Part shown: positions 13,647 to 26,840 of the stretch, piece by piece | Layout: every line of letters starts with the position of its first letter | How positions within the stretch are numbered: the first letter of the stretch is position 1 | Assembly: GCF_011064845.1 (NCBI RefSeq) | Contig: NZ_CP049015.1 | Span: 1-64,000, forward strand | Direction: 5' to 3' | From: Citrobacter freundii ATCC 8090 = MTCC 1658 = NBRC 12681 | GTDB taxonomy: Bacteria; Pseudomonadota; Gammaproteobacteria; Enterobacterales; Enterobacteriaceae | Length of the DNA: 64,000 nt | Translations under genes and position numbers: made by a program | The notes under the pieces: model-generated | Database searches by the model: none | Seen by the model: the letters and a program-made list of their open reading frames with translations, nothing else | Told to the model about the DNA's origin: nothing

Positions 13647-13796
13647 CTCATTGTCGAAATTAAAACCATGAAAGCGATCACGAATCGTAGCGGCATACCA
13701 TGTCCGGAGGATCGCAACTTTCTATTCTCGTATCAGGCCAGCAATGACGAAAAAAAAGGCCTCTCTCCCTACTGGTTGTTCTATGAGGATGTGAAA

Positions 13797-17625
<3,829 letters not shown>

Positions 17626-17657
17626 TTTAATTTCCCGCCGGAGAATTATGCCCACAA

Positions 17658-17687
17658 CCTGAACTTAACAGAAAAAATCCGTTCAGG
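17658..17687. promoter_or_regulatory. Inverted repeat between yidL and yidK
   Basis: CCTGAAC-N16-GTTCAGG is a perfect 7-bp inverted repeat in the 167-base divergent gap. Its half-site spacing of about two helical turns would suit a dimeric regulator such as YidL. This is an inference from position only. Confidence 0.4.
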
Positions 17688-17792
17688 GATATGACGTTTT
17701 TATTTTATGAAATCTGACTGCCTGACCCGGTGCGCAATACCTCCTGTTACACCCTACAGCTACCGGGACATAATGAAAAAAAGGGCTATGAG

Positions 17793-19508
17793 ATGAATAC
17801 GCTACAAATTTTAAGCTTTGTGGGCTTTACGCTGCTGGTGGCGGTAATCACCTGGTGGAAGGTACGCAAGACGGATACCGGATCGCAACAAGGGTATTTT
17901 CTTGCCGGGCGTTCCTTGAAAGCACCAGTGATTGCGGCGTCACTGATGTTAACTAACCTTTCGACCGAGCAGTTGGTTGGTCTGTCTGGTCAGGCTTACA
18001 AAAGCGGAATGTCGGTCATGGGCTGGGAAGTTACCTCTGCGGTGACGCTTATCTTTCTGGCGCTGATCTTTCTGCCTCGCTATCTGCAACGTGGTATCGC
18101 TACGATCCCGGATTTTCTTGAAGAACGCTACGATAAAACAACACGGATTATTATCGACTTTTGCTTTCTTATTGCCACTGGCGTCTGCTTCCTGCCGATT
18201 GTGCTTTATTCAGGGGCGCTGGCGCTGAACAGTCTTTTTCACATCGGTGAATCACTCAATATTTCTCAGGGTGCCGCAATCTGGTTACTGGTTATTTTGC
18301 TGGGCATTGCCGGAATTATTTATGCGGTGATCGGCGGCTTGCGCGCAATGGCGGTGGCTGACTCCATCAATGGTATTGGCCTGGTGATTGGCGGACTGAT
18401 GGTACCCGTGTTTGGCTTGATTGCGATGGGCAAAGGCAGCTTTTTACAAGGTATCGAGCAACTCACCACCGTGCATGCGGAGAAATTAAACTCAATCGGC
18501 GGAGCGAACGATCCGCTGCCGATTGGTGCGGCCTTTACCGGTTTGATTCTGGTGAATACTTTCTACTGGTGTACCAATCAGGGCATCGTGCAGCGTACGC
18601 TGGCCTCCAAAAGCCTCGCTGAAGGGCAGAAAGGGGCATTGCTCACAGCGGTATTGAAAATGCTCGATCCGCTGGTACTGGTATTACCGGGCTTAATTGC
18701 TTTTCATCTGTACCAGGATCTGCCAAAGGCGGATATGGCCTATCCGACACTGGTGAATAACGTGCTGCCAGTTCCTTTAGTGGGGTTTTTCGGCGCGGTT
18801 TTATTCGGCGCGGTAATCAGTACGTTCAATGGATTTTTAAACAGCGCCAGTACCTTATTTAGTATGGGCATATACCGGCGAATTATTAATCAACATGCAC
18901 AACCGGAACAGCTGGTTCGCGTTGGTCGTAAATTTGGTTTTTTTATCGCGGTAATTTCCGTGCTGGTAGCGCCTTGGATCGCTAATGCGCCAGAAGGGCT
19001 CTACAGCTGGATGAAACAGCTCAACGGTATTTATAACGTGCCGCTGGTGACCATCATCATTATGGGATTCTTTTTCCCGCGCATTCCCGCGCTGGCAGCA
19101 AAAGTCGCCATGGGACTCGGTATTGTCAGCTACATCACCATCAACTATTTGGTGAAATTCGACTTTCACTTCCTTTACGTACTGGCCTGTACCTTCTGCA
19201 TCAACGTGGTGGTCATGCTGGTTATCGGTGTTATCAAGCCGCGTGCCACGCCGTTTAAATTCCATGATGCTTTCGCGGTAGATATGAAACCGTGGAAAAA
19301 CGCCAAACTTGCCTCTGTCGGTATCCTGACTGCGATGATCGGCGTCTATGCCGGGCTCGCACAGTTCGGCGGGTACAACACGCAATGGCTGACCATTCTC
19401 TGCTACTCAACTACGGCGGCAGTGATGATGTATTTGATGTACAGCAGTTGGCAGACGCGGCGTAACGCGACTGCACAATGTGTCCCTGACGCTAAGGATG
19501 AAGCATGA
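17793..19508 (+). CDS. yidK: Sodium/solute symporter YidK (SSS/SGLT family)
   Basis: Inner-membrane sodium:solute symporter, 571 aa from the ATG at 17793 (MNTLQILSFVGFTLLVAVITWW), equal to E. coli YidK. The SGLT-type motifs GYFLAGRSL, NLSTEQLVGLSGQAY and GAVISTFNGFLNSASTLFS are present, and hydropathy suggests about 14 membrane helices. Its stop overlaps the yidJ sulfatase start by 4 nt, suggesting that the imported solute is, or is released from, a sulfated compound such as a sulfated sugar. Confidence 0.93.
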   Translation: MNTLQILSFVGFTLLVAVITWWKVRKTDTGSQQGYFLAGRSLKAPVIAASLMLTNLSTEQLVGLSGQAYKSGMSVMGWEVTSAVTLIFLALIFLPRYLQRGIATIPDFLEERYDKTTRIIIDFCFLIATGVCFLPIVLYSGALALNSLFHIGESLNISQGAAIWLLVILLGIAGIIYAVIGGLRAMAVADSINGIGLVIGGLMVPVFGLIAMGKGSFLQGIEQLTTVHAEKLNSIGGANDPLPIGAAFTGLILVNTFYWCTNQGIVQRTLASKSLAEGQKGALLTAVLKMLDPLVLVLPGLIAFHLYQDLPKADMAYPTLVNNVLPVPLVGFFGAVLFGAVISTFNGFLNSASTLFSMGIYRRIINQHAQPEQLVRVGRKFGFFIAVISVLVAPWIANAPEGLYSWMKQLNGIYNVPLVTIIIMGFFFPRIPALAAKVAMGLGIVSYITINYLVKFDFHFLYVLACTFCINVVVMLVIGVIKPRATPFKFHDAFAVDMKPWKNAKLASVGILTAMIGVYAGLAQFGGYNTQWLTILCYSTTAAVMMYLMYSSWQTRRNATAQCVPDAKDEA

Positions 19509-20998
19509 CCCGGCCCAATTTTCTGTTCATTATGACCGATACCCAGGCGACCAATATGGTCGGCTGCTACAGCGGTAAGCCGCTGAACACCAATAATATT
19601 GATAGTCTGGCAGCGGAAGGTATTCGCTTTAACTCGGCCTATACCTGTTCACCAGTGTGTACGCCGGCTCGCGCGGGGCTGTTTACCGGGATTTATGCCA
19701 ACCAGTCCGGGCCGTGGACCAATAACGTCGCGCCGGGGAAAAACATCTCCACTATGGGGCGCTACTTTAAAGATGCGGGCTACCACACCTGTTATATCGG
19801 CAAGTGGCATCTCGATGGGCATGACTACTTTGGGACCGGCGAATGTCCGCCCGAGTGGGATGTTGATTACTGGTATGACGGAGCCAATTACCTCGCGGAA
19901 CTGACTGACGCAGAGATCAGTTTGTGGCGTAACGGGCTCAATAGCGTGGAGGATCTGTTAGCCAACAATATCGATGAAACCTTTACCTGGGCGCACCGCA
20001 TCAGTAACCGGGCGGTCGATTTCCTCCATCAGCCTGCGCGTGCCGAGGAACCGTTCCTGATGGTTGTTTCCTATGATGAGCCGCACCATCCGTTTACCTG
20101 TCCGGTCGAGTATTTGCAGAAATATCAGGATTTTTATTACGATCTCGGTGCGAAAGCCCACGATGCTTTGCATGATAAGCCCGAGCACCATCGTCTATGG
20201 TCGCAAGCCATGCCATCCCCGGTTGGCGATGACGGGCACTATCACCATCCGCTCTATTTTGCCTGCAACGACTTTGTTGATGATCAGATAGGTAGGGTGA
20301 TCAATGCCTTAACGCCGCAACAGCGAGAGAATACCTGGGTCATTTATACCTCCGATCATGGTGAGATGATGGGGGCGCATAAGCTCATCAGTAAAGGGGC
20401 CGCGATGTATGACGATATCACACGAATTCCACTGATTATGCGCCCGCCGCAGGGAGAGTCTATGCAGGTAGACACGCCGGTCAGCCATATCGATCTGCTG
20501 CCGACGATGATGGCGCTGGCGGGTATTGAGAAGCCGCAAATCCTGCCGGGTGAAAACATTCTTGCCGTTGAAAAGCCGCGCGGTGTGATGGTGGAGTTCA
20601 ACCGTTATGAGATTGAACATGACAGTTTTGGCGGATTTATTCCGGTACGCTGCTGGGTGACGGACGACTGGAAACTGGTATTAAATCTGTTTACCAGCGA
20701 TGAGCTTTACGACAGGCGTAACGATCCTGATGAGCTACACAATCTGATTGATTCGCCACAATTGGCCGACGTTCGTTGCCAGATGCACGACGCGCTGCTG
20801 GACTACATGGATAAAATCCGCGATCCGTTCCGCACTTATCAATGGAGTTTGCGTCCGTGGCGACCTGATGCCGCACCGCGCTGGATGGGCGCTTTTCGCC
20901 CGCGCCCTGAAGACGGCTATTCTCCGGTAGTACGCGATTACGACACCGGTTTACCGACCCGGGGCGTAAAAGTGGAAGAGAAAAAGCAGAAGTTCTGA
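19505..20998 (+). CDS. yidJ: Cys-type sulfatase YidJ
   Basis: Type I sulfatase of 497 aa. The modification motif C-T-P-A-R is at residues 52-56, with Cys52 to be converted to formylglycine. Other active-site elements are MTDTQATNM (metal-binding Asp), GKWHLDGHDYFG (Lys/His) and YTSDHGEMMGAHK (metal Asp-His). No signal peptide is seen, so it acts in the cytoplasm. Because it is a Cys-type sulfatase it needs an activating enzyme; the radical-SAM maturase YidF is encoded three genes downstream. It is coupled to the symporter YidK by an ATGA overlap. Confidence 0.93.
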   Translation: MTRPNFLFIMTDTQATNMVGCYSGKPLNTNNIDSLAAEGIRFNSAYTCSPVCTPARAGLFTGIYANQSGPWTNNVAPGKNISTMGRYFKDAGYHTCYIGKWHLDGHDYFGTGECPPEWDVDYWYDGANYLAELTDAEISLWRNGLNSVEDLLANNIDETFTWAHRISNRAVDFLHQPARAEEPFLMVVSYDEPHHPFTCPVEYLQKYQDFYYDLGAKAHDALHDKPEHHRLWSQAMPSPVGDDGHYHHPLYFACNDFVDDQIGRVINALTPQQRENTWVIYTSDHGEMMGAHKLISKGAAMYDDITRIPLIMRPPQGESMQVDTPVSHIDLLPTMMALAGIEKPQILPGENILAVEKPRGVMVEFNRYEIEHDSFGGFIPVRCWVTDDWKLVLNLFTSDELYDRRNDPDELHNLIDSPQLADVRCQMHDALLDYMDKIRDPFRTYQWSLRPWRPDAAPRWMGAFRPRPEDGYSPVVRDYDTGLPTRGVKVEEKKQKF

Positions 20999-21040
20999 CT
21001 ACAATGCCAGTTGGCGCAAATATCCTTATTTGCACTTACT

Positions 21041-21076
21041 TGTAGGCCGGATAAGGCGCGAGCCACCATCCGGCAA
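21041..21076. repeat. Single REP element between yidJ and yidH
   Basis: TGTAGGCCGGATAAGGCGC ... CATCCGGCAA, a standard REP unit 43 nt after the yidJ stop and directly before the yidH Shine-Dalgarno. It separates the yidKJ and yidHGF coding blocks. Confidence 0.8.
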
Positions 21077-21096
21077 TGACAACCAGAGGAGTTTGG

Positions 21097-21444
21097 ATGA
21101 AGATTTCCCGCCTTGGTGAAGCGCCGGATTACCGCTTCTCGTTGGCAAATGAACGTACTTTTCTGGCGTGGATCCGCACCTCGCTGGGGTTTCTGGCGGC
21201 GGGTGTGGGTCTTGACCAACTGGCCCCGGATTTTGCCACGCCGGTAATTCGTGAACTGCTGGCGCTGTTGTTGTGCCTGTTTGCCGGTGGCCTGGCGATT
21301 TATGGTTACCTGCGCTGGCTGCGCAATGAAAAGGCAATGCGTCTGAAAGAGGACTTGCCGTACACCCATAGCCTGTTAATCATCAGCCTGATTTTGATGA
21401 TCGTCGCGGTGATTGTCATGGGACTGGTACTGTATGCCGGATAG
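21097..21444 (+). CDS. yidH: Inner-membrane protein YidH (DUF202)
   Basis: DUF202 membrane protein of 115 aa from the ATG at 21097 (MKISRLGEAPDYRFSLANER), preceded by AGAGGAG. The DUF202 signature LANERTFLAWIRTSLGFLAAG is clear, with three predicted membrane helices (about 30-50, 60-80 and 93-113). It overlaps yidG, another DUF202 protein, by 11 nt. The function is unknown. Confidence 0.93.
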   Translation: MKISRLGEAPDYRFSLANERTFLAWIRTSLGFLAAGVGLDQLAPDFATPVIRELLALLLCLFAGGLAIYGYLRWLRNEKAMRLKEDLPYTHSLLIISLILMIVAVIVMGLVLYAG

Positions 21445-21796
21445 CCGTAAATCGCGACGGATCGCCGATCCAGGGTTACAACCGGAACGTACCTCGCTGG
21501 CCTGGTTTCGCACGTTGTTGGGCTATGGCGCGTTAATGGCGCTGGCGCTAAAGCACAACTGGCATCAGACGGGGTTCCTGTTTTGGGTTTCAATTGTAGT
21601 GCTGGCGCTGGTGGCAATCGTTCTCTGGCGTTATACCCGTAGCCGCAACCTGATGGATGTCAGTCATAGCGATTTTTCTGAATCTCATGCGGTGCGTGAC
21701 AAATTTATGATCTCCCTCGCGGTGTTATCCCTCGCAATACTGTTTGCTGTAGCGCATGTCCGCCAACTTATGGCATTTATCGGGAATTTAGCATGA
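21434..21796 (+). CDS. yidG: Inner-membrane protein YidG (DUF202)
   Basis: Second DUF202 protein of the pair, 120 aa from the ATG at 21434 (MPDSRKSRRIADPGLQPER). It carries the family motif LQPERTSLAWFRTLLGYG and three hydrophobic segments. The start lies inside the yidH 3' end and its stop overlaps the yidF start by 4 nt, so yidH, yidG and yidF are translated as a coupled unit. Confidence 0.93.
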   Translation: MPDSRKSRRIADPGLQPERTSLAWFRTLLGYGALMALALKHNWHQTGFLFWVSIVVLALVAIVLWRYTRSRNLMDVSHSDFSESHAVRDKFMISLAVLSLAILFAVAHVRQLMAFIGNLA

Positions 21797-22905
21797 CAGG
21801 ATGTCAGGTCATGGCCAAGCCGGCCAGCTCTCGTTGTAACCTCGATTGTCGCTACTGTTTTTACATTGAGAAACCCACTCAACCCACAATGGATGACGCT
21901 ACCTTAGAGACGTTTATTCGTCAGCATATCGCCGCGCAGCCGGGGTCCGAAGTGATGTTCGCTTGGCAGGGCGGTGAGCCGACTCTTTGTGGGATCGACT
22001 TTTTTCACCGCGTAGTGGCGTTGCAAAAACAGTACGGGGAAGGGAAGCAAATCCATAACGCTTTCCAGACCAACGGAATTTTGCTCAATGACGAATGGTG
22101 TCAGTTTTTACGCGATAACGGCTGGCTGGTTGGGATTTCCCTGGATGGCCCGGCCGAGTTGCATGATGCTTATCGCGTTAACCGCAGCGGAAAACCGACG
22201 CACCATAAGGTGGTGGAGGCCATTGCCAGACTTCGTGAGTATCAGGTGGAGTTCAATCTGTTGGTGGTGATTAACCGCCTGAACAGCCAGCAGCCCGGAC
22301 AAATGTATCGTTACCTTCGCCAGTGCGGCACGCCGTTTTTGCAGTTCATTCCGCTGGTTGAATATGATGAAAAAGGCGAGCTTACCGCCGACTCGGTCCC
22401 GCCGCAGGCATGGGGAACCTTTCTGAATTCCGTCTTTGATATCTGGGTCAGAGAAGATATTGGCCGCGTATTCGTCCAGTTATTCGATTCAACCCTCGGG
22501 GTATGGTGCGGGCATCCGGCGCAGATGTGTTCGCTAAGCTCTACCTGTGGGCATGCTTTTGCCCTGGAAGCGAATGGCGATTTGTATCAGTGCGATCACT
22601 ATGTTTACCCTGATTATCGCTTGGGTAATATTCATCACACATCGCTGGGTGAGCTCAATGCCAGCCCTCGGGCAGGGGAATTTGGTCAGTCCAAGAGAAC
22701 CACGCTGAGCGCGGAATGTCAGGCGTGTTCATTGCTGCGTTTTTGCCACGGCGACTGTCCTAAGCACCGTGGCAGAAATGGAAAGAGTGCGATTTGCGGT
22801 GGATACAGCGCTTTTTTCAATCATACCGCGCCGCATATGCGAGTTATGCGCGATCTCATTAAGCAGCATCGCTCACCCGCGGAGCTGATGGCGATGCTGC
22901 GCTGA
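21793..22905 (+). CDS. yidF: Anaerobic sulfatase-maturating radical-SAM enzyme (full-length YidF)
   Basis: Oxidises the active-site cysteine of Cys-type sulfatases to formylglycine without oxygen. The radical-SAM cluster is C15-x3-C19-x2-C22 in SSRCNLDCRYCFY, and WQGGEPTLCG is the GGE motif. The C-terminal SPASM-type cysteines lie in CSLSSTCGHAF, YQCDHYVYP and CQACSLLRFCHGDCP. It has 370 aa, typical of anSME enzymes; as remembered, K-12 YidF is only about 165 aa and so truncated. The natural substrate is YidJ, encoded upstream. It is coupled to yidG and convergent with dsdA. Confidence 0.92.
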   Translation: MTGCQVMAKPASSRCNLDCRYCFYIEKPTQPTMDDATLETFIRQHIAAQPGSEVMFAWQGGEPTLCGIDFFHRVVALQKQYGEGKQIHNAFQTNGILLNDEWCQFLRDNGWLVGISLDGPAELHDAYRVNRSGKPTHHKVVEAIARLREYQVEFNLLVVINRLNSQQPGQMYRYLRQCGTPFLQFIPLVEYDEKGELTADSVPPQAWGTFLNSVFDIWVREDIGRVFVQLFDSTLGVWCGHPAQMCSLSSTCGHAFALEANGDLYQCDHYVYPDYRLGNIHHTSLGELNASPRAGEFGQSKRTTLSAECQACSLLRFCHGDCPKHRGRNGKSAICGGYSAFFNHTAPHMRVMRDLIKQHRSPAELMAMLR

Positions 22906-22907
22906 GA

Positions 22908-24230
22908 TTAGCGCCCTTTCGCCAGGTATTGCGCCATCTCGGTTTCCGGCACCATGCCGCCGCCGGTTGCCCACACCAGATGGGTGGCGTTATTGAGCTG
23001 ATCCGCGTTGAAGCCATGCATCTGCTGGTAATCCGTAGAGGCGCAAACGTGCTGAGGGCCAGCCATGCCCGCCAGCGCCGATGGTTCAAGACGAATCCCT
23101 TCTTCCTGCGCCAGCCAGCCCAGCATGTCGTACATTGTCTGATCGTCCAGGGTGTACAGACCGTCGAGCAGACGTTCCATCGCCCGGCCGACAAAGCCCG
23201 AGGCGCGACCGACCGCCAGCCCATCCGCCGCCGTCAGGTTATCGATGCCGATATCCTGCACAGAAAGGGTATCGTGTAGCCCGGTGTAAATCCCCAGCAG
23301 CATGCACGGTGAATGAGTCGGTTCAGCGAAGAAGCAGTGCACATTATCGCCAAACGCCAGCTTAAGGCCAAACGCCACGCCGCCAGGGCCGCCACCGACG
23401 CCGCAAGGCAGGTAGACAAACAGAGGATGATCGGCATCCACCACGCGCCCCTGCTGGGCAAACTGCGCTTTCAGACGCTGACCGGCGACCGCATAGCCTA
23501 AGAACAGCGTGCGGGAATTTTCATCATCGATAAAGAAGCAGTTCGGATCGGACTCTGCCGCCTTACGACCTTGTTCAACCGCCACGCCATAATCTTCTTC
23601 GTACTCCACCACCGTCACGCCGTGGCTGCGCAGCTTGGCTTTTTTCCACGCGCGGGCGTCTGCAGACATATGCACCGTAACGTTAAAGCCGATCCGGGCG
23701 CTCATGATACCAATCGACATGCCGAGGTTGCCGGTGGAGCCAACCGCGATGCTGTACTGGCTGAAGAACTGTTTAAATTCAGGCGAAAGCAGAACGCGGT
23801 AATCGTCTTTGGTGGTCAGCAGACCGGCTTCCAGCGCCAGTTTTTCCGCATGGGTCAGTACTTCATAAATGCCACCGCGGGCTTTAATCGAGCCTGAAAT
23901 CGGCAAGTGACTGTCTTTCTTCAGCAGGAGTTCGCCGTTAATGTGCTGCCCGAACTCTTTTTCCAACCGTTTTTGCATGGCAGGGATTGCGGCCAGCTCA
24001 GATTCGATAATGCCCCCAGTGGCGGCAGTTTCCGGGAAGGCCTGCGCCAGATACGGTGCGAAGCGCGTCAGACGCGCGTGGGCGTCCTCAACGTCGTGTG
24101 CTGTCAGGCCAACATACGGTAAACCTTCCGCAAGAGAGGTGGTGCCAGGGTTAAACCAGGTTGTCTCTTTCAGAGCCACCAGATCTTCCACTAAAGGATG
24201 CTGGGCGATAAGTGTTTGAATGTTTTCCAT
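22908..24230 (-). CDS. dsdA: D-serine dehydratase (ammonia-lyase)
   Basis: PLP enzyme converting D-serine to pyruvate and ammonia, which detoxifies D-serine and lets it serve as a carbon and nitrogen source. It has 440 aa from the ATG at 24230 ([17 protein letters not shown]); the longer in-frame start lies in the dsdX coupling region and is rejected. The PLP lysine is K116 in SGSIKARGG, and the phosphate-binding glycine loop is [14 protein letters not shown]. It follows dsdX by 17 nt as a dsdXA operon transcribed away from dsdC. Confidence 0.97.
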   Translation of the reverse strand: MENIQTLIAQHPLVEDLVALKETTWFNPGTTSLAEGLPYVGLTAHDVEDAHARLTRFAPYLAQAFPETAATGGIIESELAAIPAMQKRLEKEFGQHINGELLLKKDSHLPISGSIKARGGIYEVLTHAEKLALEAGLLTTKDDYRVLLSPEFKQFFSQYSIAVGSTGNLGMSIGIMSARIGFNVTVHMSADARAWKKAKLRSHGVTVVEYEEDYGVAVEQGRKAAESDPNCFFIDDENSRTLFLGYAVAGQRLKAQFAQQGRVVDADHPLFVYLPCGVGGGPGGVAFGLKLAFGDNVHCFFAEPTHSPCMLLGIYTGLHDTLSVQDIGIDNLTAADGLAVGRASGFVGRAMERLLDGLYTLDDQTMYDMLGWLAQEEGIRLEPSALAGMAGPQHVCASTDYQQMHGFNADQLNNATHLVWATGGGMVPETEMAQYLAKGR

Positions 24231-24247
24231 AGTCAGTCTCTTCGCGC

Positions 24248-25585
24248 TTAGATAATAAAGGAAAGCAGGAATGTGCAAGCCAGTGCAATAACGGAAGCGA
24301 TAAATGTCGCGGTCGTATAGTATTTGAACGTTTCATTCAGGGTGGCGCCGCAATACTGCTTCACCAGCCAGAACAGGGAATCGGTGACGATCGTGCAGCC
24401 AATAGCGCCGGAACCGATGGCAATGGCGATGATCTCCGGGCTAACGTTGGGATACAGCGGTAGCATCGGGGCAACGATTGCCGTTGCGCCCATCATCGCC
24501 ACCGTGGCAGAGCCTACCGCCGCATGCAGAATCAGAGCGACCAGCCATGCCAGTAGAATCGGGTGCATATGCATGTTTGAGAGGATCAGCGCCAGAGTAT
24601 CCGCCAGCCCGCTGCTCTTGAGAATAGCGTTGAATGCGCCGCCTGCGCCTATAATCAGCAAAATGTTAGCAATCGAGCCAAAACCGTTTTCGGTGTGGGT
24701 CAGCAGCGCACCCATACCGATGTGCTGACGCAGACCGAGAATGTAATAGGCTACGAAAACGGCGATAAACATCGCGGTGATCGGGTTACCAATAAACTCC
24801 AGCAGCGTATACACCGTGCTGCCTTTCGCCATGTTCAGTTCCGCGACGGTTTTCACCAGCATCAGGCCAATTGGTAGCAGTACGGTAAACAGCGTCGCGC
24901 CCAGCGATGGCAGCGTGCTTTCATCACGCACTTTCAGGTCGGAAAACTCAGCCGGTACCGGTTTAAATGGCAGACGGTTACCGAGGAATTTCAGGTACAG
25001 CGGCCCACCGACAAGCGAAGCCATTAAACCCACCAGTAAGCCGTAGACAATCACGGTGCCAATGTCTGCGCCCAGCTTATTAGCCACGAACAGGGCGGCC
25101 GGATGCGGAGGTACGACGCAGTGTACCGCCATCAGCGCCGTACACAGCGGAATCGCCAGCTTCAGTAATGAGGTATTGGTTTTTTTAGCAATCGAAAAGG
25201 CCAGTGGAATCAACAGCACCACGCCGACCTCAACGAACAGCGTGATCCCGCAAATCAGCCCGACCAGCACCATAATGACATCCGCTGAAAGCCAGCGGCA
25301 GCGCTGCAGCGTCAGACCGATGCGTTCGGCCGCGCCGGACACTTCCATCATTTTGCCCAGAATGGTCCCAAGGCCGATAACCGCCGCGAGGAAGCCCAGC
25401 GTACCGCCGATGCCGCTCTCAATGGCATTGACCATATCCAGCGGCCCCATCCCCATCATCGTACCCACGAAGAAACTGGCTAACAGCAGCGCCAGAAACG
25501 GGTGGAATTTGAACTTCACGATGGTCAAAACGATTAACACGATGCTTATCAGCAGCGTGCTCACAACCCAGATTTGAGAGTGCAT
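24248..25585 (-). CDS. dsdX: D-serine permease DsdX (GntP family)
   Basis: Inner-membrane proton symporter for D-serine, of the gluconate permease family. The 445 aa length equals E. coli DsdX. About 12-14 hydrophobic segments are present, with the family's [18 protein letters not shown] near the C-terminus and [14 protein letters not shown] near the middle. It is the first gene of dsdXA, divergent from dsdC across a 229-base control region in which DsdC is expected to bind; the region contains no gene. Confidence 0.96.
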   Translation of the reverse strand: MHSQIWVVSTLLISIVLIVLTIVKFKFHPFLALLLASFFVGTMMGMGPLDMVNAIESGIGGTLGFLAAVIGLGTILGKMMEVSGAAERIGLTLQRCRWLSADVIMVLVGLICGITLFVEVGVVLLIPLAFSIAKKTNTSLLKLAIPLCTALMAVHCVVPPHPAALFVANKLGADIGTVIVYGLLVGLMASLVGGPLYLKFLGNRLPFKPVPAEFSDLKVRDESTLPSLGATLFTVLLPIGLMLVKTVAELNMAKGSTVYTLLEFIGNPITAMFIAVFVAYYILGLRQHIGMGALLTHTENGFGSIANILLIIGAGGAFNAILKSSGLADTLALILSNMHMHPILLAWLVALILHAAVGSATVAMMGATAIVAPMLPLYPNVSPEIIAIAIGSGAIGCTIVTDSLFWLVKQYCGATLNETFKYYTTATFIASVIALACTFLLSFII

Positions 25586-25814
25586 AGCTCACCTTGCCCT
25601 GTGATTAATATAAGGTTATTGGACAAAAATAAGGCACCGTCTGACAAACGATATAAATCTCCTTTCACATGAACCAGATTGCATCAAGTGAGTGATTTAT
25701 GTCTAATTACGCTATGTTTATGCGATATGGTTCACCTTGATTCATCTTTATGCTGATTTTTGCAGCGAAGTTTTTTACACTCCGGCGAATGAATCAGGAG
25801 GACAGGAGGTGAGT

Positions 25815-26741
25815 TTGGATCCCCTACGCGAGGTCAGAAACCGGCTGCTCAATGGCTGGCAGCTGTCAAAGCTGTATACTTTTGAAGTGGCGGCCCGGCA
25901 TCAGTCGTTTGCGCTGGCGGCAGATGAGCTGTCGTTAAGCCCCAGCGCCGTCAGCCATCGCATTAATCAACTGGAAGATGAACTGGGCATTCAGCTGTTT
26001 GTCCGTTCGCACCGTAAAGTGGAACTCACCCACGAGGGTAAGCGGGTATTCTGGGCGCTGAAATCGTCGCTGGATACGCTGAATCAGGAAATCCTCGATA
26101 TTAAAAATCAGGAGTTGTCCGGGACGCTCACCGTCTACTCTCGACCTTCTATCGCCCAGTGCTGGCTGGTTCCGGCGCTCGGTGACTTTACCCGTCGCTA
26201 CCCGTCAATTTCACTGACCATCCTGACCGGCAACGACAACGTCAATCTGCAGCGTGCCGGGGTCGATCTGGCTATCTATTTTGATGATGCGCCCTCCGCG
26301 CAGCTTACGCACCACTTCCTGATGGATGAAGAGATCCTGCCGGTATGTAGCCCGGACTACGCTCGCCGCCATGACCTTACCGGTTCGTTAGTGAATTTGC
26401 CGCACTGCACCTTGCTGCACGACAGACAGGCATGGAGTAACGACTCAGGAACCGATGAATGGCACAGCTGGGCGCAGCATTTTACGGCGAATTTGCCGAC
26501 ATCATCGGGGATTGGTTTCGATCGTTCTGATTTAGCGGTAATTGCCGCCATGAACCATATCGGCGTGGCGATGGGCCGAAAGCGTCTGGTGCAAAAACGT
26601 CTCGACAGTGGAGAACTGGTCGCGCCTTTTGGCGATATGGCGCTGAAATGCCATCAGCATTACTACATCACCACGCTGCCCGGCAGGCAGTGGCCGAAAA
26701 TCGAGGCGTTTATTAGCTGGCTTCAGGAGCAGGTAAAATAA
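25815..26741 (+). CDS. dsdC: LysR-type activator DsdC
   Basis: D-serine-responsive activator of dsdXA. The winged helix covers about residues 10-70 (FEVAARHQSFALAADELSLS..AVSHRINQLEDELG), followed by a substrate-binding periplasmic-type domain. The start is judged to be TTG at 25815, because a near-perfect Shine-Dalgarno AGGAGGTGAG (25804-25813) sits just before it and translation then begins at LDPLREVRNRLLNGW, matching the MEPLREI start of E. coli DsdC. This gives 308 aa. An ORF extending to 25737 lacks such a signal. Confidence 0.94.
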   Translation: MDPLREVRNRLLNGWQLSKLYTFEVAARHQSFALAADELSLSPSAVSHRINQLEDELGIQLFVRSHRKVELTHEGKRVFWALKSSLDTLNQEILDIKNQELSGTLTVYSRPSIAQCWLVPALGDFTRRYPSISLTILTGNDNVNLQRAGVDLAIYFDDAPSAQLTHHFLMDEEILPVCSPDYARRHDLTGSLVNLPHCTLLHDRQAWSNDSGTDEWHSWAQHFTANLPTSSGIGFDRSDLAVIAAMNHIGVAMGRKRLVQKRLDSGELVAPFGDMALKCHQHYYITTLPGRQWPKIEAFISWLQEQVK

Positions 26742-26840
26742 GCGGACCGCGAATATTTTTTACGCTTTCTCTCTACACGGAAAGTGAAAAAGCGTGCTAA
26801 ATACGTGATATCACTCCTGATGATTTGCGTAAGGACGACC

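Noticed and set aside
13668..13796. 43-codon N-terminal extension of glvC
   Set aside because: It crosses the likely operator and promoter region, lacks a ribosome-binding site, and the internal ATG at 13797 with GAGG gives the known MLSQIQRF start.
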